Part shown: positions 59,197-64,000 of the stretch, piece after piece
How the letters are laid out: each line of letters begins with the position of its first letter
How positions within the stretch are numbered: the stretch's first letter is position 1
Origin: Lasiodiplodia sp. COLG20
Lineage: Eukaryota > Ascomycota > Dothideomycetes > Botryosphaeriales > Botryosphaeriaceae
DNA length: 64,000 nt
Assembly: GCA_009801085.1 (NCBI GenBank)
Contig: VNWV01000010.1
Coordinates: forward strand, 806,001 to 870,000
Direction: 5' to 3'
Program-made: the position numbers and the translations under genes
The notes under the pieces: generated by a model
What the model was told of the DNA's origin: nothing
The model's database searches: none
Seen by the model: only the letters and a program-made list of their open reading frames with translations

Positions 59197-60143
59197 ATGG
59201 CGAAACGAACCAGTACATCATCTAGTAGTAGTAGTAATTGGGCCGCCATGAAGGCCAGCTGCTACGCCGTGGACGCTGTCTCCATGCAGCTCCAGGGCTT
59301 TCACTACTCCACTACCGGGGCCGGCGGGGCCGAGTGGCGTTCCTGAGGTCAGCTCGGTATGTACAGGCGTGCAACTGTCGTGCAAACGGGCAGAAATGTT
59401 GACAGTTATCCCAGGGAATGCCATCGCCTCCACAAAGTCCCCCCCTCGCCGCCTATGCCGTCACGAGTGACGAGCTGAGCCCGACGCACAACAAGCGTCG
59501 TGCCGGTGTGGCGCGCAGAGGGGGGGCAGCATGCACCATCGCGGAAGAATGTGAGAGACTCTTCTGTGAGACACTGCGGACCGTTTTCCTTGGTGAGGGG
59601 AATGTGGCTCGTCAGGACTCGCTTGCGTTGGGCATGTACGACATCAACAACCACGACGGACACCACAACGACTCCATCGCCGTCAGCGACGACAAGAAGA
59701 TGGACGGCTCCTACGACAGCGGCATCGGCATGCCGCCGTCGCCGCCCGGCTCCTCGTTGGCCGTCGACTATGGCTTTCCGCAGCATCAGCGCGGCCAGGT
59801 CGGCCAGTGGATCGAGGTCTGGGACTACGTCGGCGGCGCGCGCTTCCGCGGCTTCGTGGCGGGCGACGGCGACGACAAGGCCATGTTCGTCTTCTTCGAC
59901 AGCGAGGCCACGGTGCGCGACCTCAAGCCGGGCCTGATGGCGCTGATCGAGCTCTGCGGGCTCGACGAGTTCGAGTGCGCGCGCCTCAATGTGTGCCTGG
60001 ACCGCAAGGCGCCGGCCGAGGACATGAAAAGCCTCATGAAGGACCTCGGCTGGATCGGTTTCGAGCCCGTCACGCTCGCTGAGTGGGCTGAGAAGCCGCC
60101 AATCGTCAGCGACGCGTGGGTCTTGCTGGGAATGGAGGTCTGA
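59197..60143 (+). CDS. OAZ: ornithine decarboxylase antizyme (+1 programmed frameshift)
   Basis: ORF1 runs from ATG 59197 for 49 codons to TCC TGA (59341-59346); it includes KASCYAVDAVSMQLQGFHYS and ends TGAGGAEWRS. A +1 shift at the TGA reads GAG GTC AGC TCG, then a 58-bp intron (59357-59414) joins GMPSPPQSPPLAAY and the body of the protein to the stop at 60143, 295 residues in all. The C-terminal antizyme domain is unmistakable: WIEVWDYVGGARFRGFVAG, VRDLKPGLMALIELCGL, DLGWIGFEPVTLAEWA and the closing SDAWVLLGMEV. Antizyme binds ODC monomers, sends them to the proteasome without ubiquitin and inhibits polyamine uptake. High polyamine raises frameshifting, closing a feedback loop. The interruption is programmed, not a mutation. 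An in-frame ATG at 58930 could extend ORF1 but is less likely. Confidence 0.96.
59341..59346 (+). promoter_or_regulatory. +1 frameshift site (TCC TGA)
   Basis: The last sense codon and stop of ORF1 are TCC TGA, identical to the UCC-UGA shift site of animal and S. pombe antizymes. The +1 frame continues straight into the antizyme domain. The base after the stop is G. Confidence 0.95.
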
Positions 60144-61326
60144 TTATTGAGCTACTGAATTTTTCCACCTTTCATTGCGTTGAGATTACGAGTTGGTGTC
60201 TCTTTTCATTGCTCAAATCATTCTTTCCTGCTGTTTTCGTTCGGGGACCGCTGCATGCACAAAGTCTTTCGTTACAAAAAGTGGCTTTCTGCATATACCT
60301 TTTCCCTTCTCGTCCTGCATCCTGTACTTCTACATCTGCGAGCATCTGAAATTTCTCGGCATCCATGCGTTCGGGGTTGGTGGAAATTGAAGCGTACGGG
60401 AAGGGTAATCTGCAAAGGGTATAAAATGCGTGTGCATGCTTTCGTGTTGTCTGCTTTTTTCGCTATTTTCCTCGCTGTCTGGGTGTTGGTGCTGTTTGTG
60501 CTTTTTGCGCTTTTTGCATTGGTGTTTTCTGGCGTGGCCGTTCTGTGATTCTGAAGGGAGGTAATGGCGCCCTTGTCCAGAGAGGTGATAATGTCCGGTC
60601 TGTCAGGATGCATTGGTTAATTGAGTCTTGTTTCTTGGGCTGACATTGATTTTGTCCGTGGATATGTTCTCGTGAATTGATACATAGGAGTCGATGTGGT
60701 CCAAGACAAGCTTTTTGACGCTACGATTAGTCTGGAACAGACGATCAACGGCCTCGCGCTGAACCTGGTCGTGAATCATTACACAAGTGCCTGCATGGAA
60801 GAAAGAATGCCCGTTAGCTTGAGGTCAGGGTTGGAAGAGTGGCGTCGCGGGCAGCCTCGTTTTTTTGGTCTCCCAGAGTTTTGCCGCGGCAGCGGACTTT
60901 GGAGCTCCCACCTAACTGTGCTGCCCTCCCAAAACCTCCGTCTGCCGACGCCGACGACGACGGAGCGAGAGCTGCCCTCTATCCAATCAGCAAAGACGCA
61001 ATCTGCACAGGCGTCAACTCTTTTCTTTTGATACCACCTCCAGAGCGCGCCCGCCTCGTCCGGCCCTTGCCGCACCCACTCGCCGAAACCACAGCTCCGG
61101 CGGTGCTGCCTCCGAGTCCATCACCGCTCTCGAAACGCACGAGCGCACACAGGCGCGCGCGCCCTTGTCACCCTAGCTCTCGCCGAACCGCCAGACACAC
61201 GTACCGAACCAGACGCCCCCGGCCGCGCCACTTCGTTCTCATCAATCAAACTACCGCGGGACCGCTCCACACAAACCCGCAACCCGCTCTCCACACGCGT
61301 CACATCCCACACACATATCACAAGCC
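60144..61326. other. intergenic region between antizyme and PRP2
   Basis: The left half is T-rich and probably holds the antizyme 3' UTR. A 40-codon hydrophobic ORF is at 60426-60548. The right half is the pyrimidine-rich, GC-rich promoter of the helicase gene. Nothing else is supported. Confidence 0.5.
60426..60548 (+). CDS. possible 40-residue single-membrane-span microprotein
   Basis: ATG 60426 to TGA 60548 encodes a very hydrophobic peptide (MRVHAFVLSAFFAIFLAVWV, then more Leu/Phe/Val) preceded by TATAAAA-like sequence. T-rich DNA gives hydrophobic translations by chance, so this may be noise in the antizyme 3' flank. No family is recognised. Confidence 0.2.
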   Translation: MRVHAFVLSAFFAIFLAVWVLVLFVLFALFALVFSGVAVL

Positions 61327-64000
61327 ATGGCGTCGTCAGACCGCACGTGGATCTCGGACGGGCTGATCAAGCTGACGGGCGCGACGGACGCGACGCTGGT
61401 CGACTTCGTCGCGGCGACGGCCAGCTCGGCGGCGGCGCGCGGGCCCAAGCACCTGCGCGACAAGCTGGCCGACCTGCTCGAGGACGCGGCGGCGCCCGCG
61501 GCGCTGCAGCAGTTTGCCGACGAGCTGTACGCGCGGACCACGACGAAGGGTGGTAGTGGTTCTTCGGAAAAGAAGGACGCGAAGGCAGTGGCGGCGAAGA
61601 AGAGGTACGCGTTGGTGGAGATGGAAGATGAGCTGGCGGACGCGCCGGCGCCTGCACCGGCGAGGGTGGAGAAGAAGGATAGGTCGGAGCGGAGGAAGGA
61701 GAGGAAGAGGGAGAGGAGTAGAGACCGTGGGGAGAAGAGGGAGCGGAGTCGTGAACGTGGTGGTGGAAGGAGGGAGAAGAAGGTGCGGAGGAAGGACGAT
61801 GGGGATTGGGAGGATAGGTGGGGCGATGAGGAGTATTATGAGGACGAAGAGCCGCTCGAGGAGTCGAGTCCGAAGCGCGTCAAGTTGCAAGATGGAAGTG
61901 TGTCGCCCGCACGGCCGGCGGAGGAGGAAGAAGAGATTGACGAGGCCGAGAGGGATCAGAGGGAGAGGGAGGAGTTCGAGAAGAGGCTGAGGGCAAAGGA
62001 TGATAAGGACTCAAAGAAGGTCGTCGAGGACCGTACACAGGCCAAAGATGCCGCACGGAGGAGAGCGCTCGCAGACGACGAGGAGGCCCGGGAGGCGGCT
62101 TTGGGCGACCTACGATTGCGTTCGCGGCAGGAATACCTCAAGAAGAGAGAGGCGGAGCAGCTCGCGTTGCTCAGGAAGCAAGTCGCGGAGGAAGAAGAGG
62201 AAGAGCGGAGAGCGGGCCCTGGCGAGCTGACCCAGGCCGAGCTCGACGAATTCGCGAGGAACAGGGAAACCTTGCGCCTCGCCGAAGAGCGCCTCCGCGT
62301 AGACGAGCACACCGATGGCTACGCGCTTCCCGAAGACTACATCACAGAGAAGGGCAAAATCGACCGGAAAAAGAAGGAAGAGGCCCTCTACAAGCGTTAC
62401 GTGGACCGCGATGAGTACGGACGGGAGAAGTACGTCACGGAGCAGGAAGAGTGGGAGCGGGAGCAGGCTGCGAAAGCAAAAGCCCAGATCCTGCGTCCAG
62501 AGCGCGTCAACGAAGGCGATTACGAGTTCGTCTTCGATGATACGCAAAAGATCAATTTCGTCGTGGACCAGGCGATGCCCGGGCAGAAGATGAGCAAGGA
62601 GCAGCAGCGGCTGGCGGCCCAAATCACCGCCGCCGAAGCAAAGGCCAAGTCAATCGAGGAAACGCGGAAGTCTCTCCCTATCTACTCGTGGAAAGACCAG
62701 TTGATGGAGGCGATTGCCAACTACCAGTGCGTCATTGTGGTCGCAGAGACGGGTTCCGGAAAGACGACGCAGATTCCGCAGTTCCTGCACGAAGCCGGAT
62801 ACACCTCGAAAGAGGAGAACGGAAAGCCCAGGAAGATGGTGGCGTGCACGCAACCGCGAAGAGTTGCCGCCATGTCCGTCGCTGCCCGTGTGGCCGAAGA
62901 GATGGGTGTGAAGCTGGGTAAGGAGGTAGGGTACTCTATCCGTTTCGAGGATAACACGGATCCGAAGAACACGATCGTCAAGTTCATGACAGATGGTATG
63001 ATGTTGCGAGAGTTCTTAACCGACCCTTCTCTCGAGAGCTACAGCGCCATCATCCTCGACGAGGCGCACGAACGCACTCTCGCTACGGACATTCTGTTTG
63101 GCTTGCTCAAGGACATTGCTCGATTCAGGCCGGATCTGAAGCTCATCATTTCTTCGGCCACCGTCGACGCTCAGAAGTTCAGCGACTACTTTGATAATGC
63201 CCCTATCTTCAACGTACCGGGTCGTCGATTCCCCGTCAGCATCTACTACACTCCGCAGCCCGAAGCGAACTACCTGGCTGCAGCCGTCACCACCGTTTTC
63301 CAGATTCACCTCAGTCAGCCGCGCGGCGACATTCTCGTCTTTTTGACGGGTCAGGATGAGATCGAGACCATGGCGGAAGACCTAGCAGAGACGTCACGGA
63401 AGCTAGGTTCTGCAGCCCCAGAACTCATCATCTGCCCCATCTATGCAAACTTACCACAAGAAGAACAGGCCAAAATCTTCGAACCCACCCCCCCGGGCAA
63501 GGTTAGGAAGGTAGTGCTCGCCACCAACATTGCTGAAACTTCCTTGACCATCGACGGAATTGTGTACGTCATTGACCCCGGATACGTCAAGGAGAATGTG
63601 TACAACCCCCGCACCGGCATGGAGTCTTTGGTTGTCACGCCGTGCAGCAGAGCCTCGGCCAACCAGAGGGCTGGTCGTGCTGGCAGAGTCGGACCCGGAC
63701 ACGCTTTCCGCTTGTACACGCGCTGGGCCTTCTATAACGAGTTAGAGGCTAATACTACGCCCGAGATTCAGCGGACCAACCTCTCTAGCACGGTGTTGTT
63801 GTTGAAGAGCTTGGGTATTAACGATCTGGTCGGATTCGACTTCATGGATGCACCTCCCGCCGACACTCTGATCCGGTCCCTGGAACTTCTCTACGCTTTG
63901 GGAGCTCTGAACGACAAGGGAGAGCTCACTAAGAGGGGCAGACAGATGGCCGAGTTTCCCGTGGACCCGATGGTTTCAGCGGCGATCCTCAAGGCTGACC
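61327..64000 (+). CDS. PRP2: pre-mRNA splicing DEAH-box ATP-dependent RNA helicase PRP2/DHX16 (partial, 3' end outside window)
   Basis: The frame is open from ATG 61327 (GCCATGG context) to the edge, 891 codons without an intron. The N-terminus [20 protein letters not shown] is the PRP2/DHX16-type start. Next come a basic RS/RE-rich stretch (about 105-170) and a long charged helical region (about 190-350), then the conserved approach [16 protein letters not shown]. The helicase core has motif [14 protein letters not shown] (Lys479), Ia [18 protein letters not shown] at 578-581, III SAT, IV-like [23 protein letters not shown] and [15 protein letters not shown] winged-helix and ratchet region follows, cut at KADP... 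by the window end. PRP2 remodels the activated spliceosome before the first transesterification; S. pombe Cdc28 is the orthologue. PRP2 is preferred over PRP22 and PRP16 because of the N-terminal domain. Confidence 0.95.
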   Translation, partial: MASSDRTWISDGLIKLTGATDATLVDFVAATASSAAARGPKHLRDKLADLLEDAAAPAALQQFADELYARTTTKGGSGSSEKKDAKAVAAKKRYALVEMEDELADAPAPAPARVEKKDRSERRKERKRERSRDRGEKRERSRERGGGRREKKVRRKDDGDWEDRWGDEEYYEDEEPLEESSPKRVKLQDGSVSPARPAEEEEEIDEAERDQREREEFEKRLRAKDDKDSKKVVEDRTQAKDAARRRALADDEEAREAALGDLRLRSRQEYLKKREAEQLALLRKQVAEEEEEERRAGPGELTQAELDEFARNRETLRLAEERLRVDEHTDGYALPEDYITEKGKIDRKKKEEALYKRYVDRDEYGREKYVTEQEEWEREQAAKAKAQILRPERVNEGDYEFVFDDTQKINFVVDQAMPGQKMSKEQQRLAAQITAAEAKAKSIEETRKSLPIYSWKDQLMEAIANYQCVIVVAETGSGKTTQIPQFLHEAGYTSKEENGKPRKMVACTQPRRVAAMSVAARVAEEMGVKLGKEVGYSIRFEDNTDPKNTIVKFMTDGMMLREFLTDPSLESYSAIILDEAHERTLATDILFGLLKDIARFRPDLKLIISSATVDAQKFSDYFDNAPIFNVPGRRFPVSIYYTPQPEANYLAAAVTTVFQIHLSQPRGDILVFLTGQDEIETMAEDLAETSRKLGSAAPELIICPIYANLPQEEQAKIFEPTPPGKVRKVVLATNIAETSLTIDGIVYVIDPGYVKENVYNPRTGMESLVVTPCSRASANQRAGRAGRVGPGHAFRLYTRWAFYNELEANTTPEIQRTNLSSTVLLLKSLGINDLVGFDFMDAPPADTLIRSLELLYALGALNDKGELTKRGRQMAEFPVDPMVSAAILKAD

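Noticed and set aside
59197..59346. Calling antizyme ORF1 and the downstream ORF two genes or a pseudogene
   Set aside because: The UCC-UGA stop and +1 continuation are the known programmed frameshift of this family, so the break is functional.
1..64000. CRISPR arrays, bacterial-style operons, ribosome binding sites, rRNA genes
   Set aside because: None seen. The window is eukaryotic, with spliceosomal introns and monocistronic genes.

Overview
This window is nuclear DNA from a filamentous ascomycete (Pezizomycotina). The evidence is short GT..AG introns (about 42-160 bp, often with a CTGAC/CTAAC-type branch site), one gene about every 3-5 kb, mostly GC-rich coding sequence, and fungus-specific proteins: the circadian clock protein FREQUENCY, a CAP20-type perilipin, a group X hybrid histidine kinase and a fungal spherulin-like cupin. 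The class cannot be fixed by eye; a Dothideomycete such as one of the Botryosphaeriales is a weak guess.

Layout. 300-7593 (+): a very large hybrid histidine kinase with pseudokinase, AAA-type ATPase, GAF, histidine kinase and receiver modules. 8872-9675 (-): alpha/beta hydrolase. 11179-12135 (+): fungal protein of unknown function. 14.6-20.9 kb: a stretch that looks lower in GC, with a near-perfect hairpin (14622-14696), a five-exon ankyrin-repeat gene resembling fungal NLR-type proteins (15250-18776), and an intron-containing tRNA-Ile(AAT) gene (19754-19857, -). 20967-28495 (-): a 2457-residue coiled-coil protein built from many degenerate repeats. 30089-30783 (+): ribosomal protein eL27 with 7-nt and 8-nt terminal coding exons. 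32799-33420 (-): CAP20/perilipin. 36.1-36.5 kb: AT-rich block. 37650-39562 (-): cohesin kleisin RAD21/SCC1, divergent from 40406-43791 (+), the Golgi Ca2+/Mn2+ P-type ATPase PMR1. 46064-47392 (+): secreted cupin. 47794-49074 (-): unknown protein. 49.1-55.1 kb: apparently gene-free. 55121-58157 (+): frequency (frq). 59197-60143 (+): ornithine decarboxylase antizyme, which needs a +1 ribosomal frameshift. 61327 to the right edge (+): spliceosomal DEAH helicase PRP2/DHX16, truncated by the window.

Most genes are housekeeping or signalling genes with no shared pathway, as is usual in such genomes. The main points of interest are the translational control elements (antizyme frameshift; a TAATG-overlapping uORF at PMR1; a two-codon uORF at the histidine kinase), the clock gene with a long empty upstream region, the repeat architecture of the 2457-residue protein, and the low-GC stretch carrying the hairpin and the NLR-like gene. 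Exon structures were read by hand from splice signals, reading frame and recognised protein families; no search or alignment was run.
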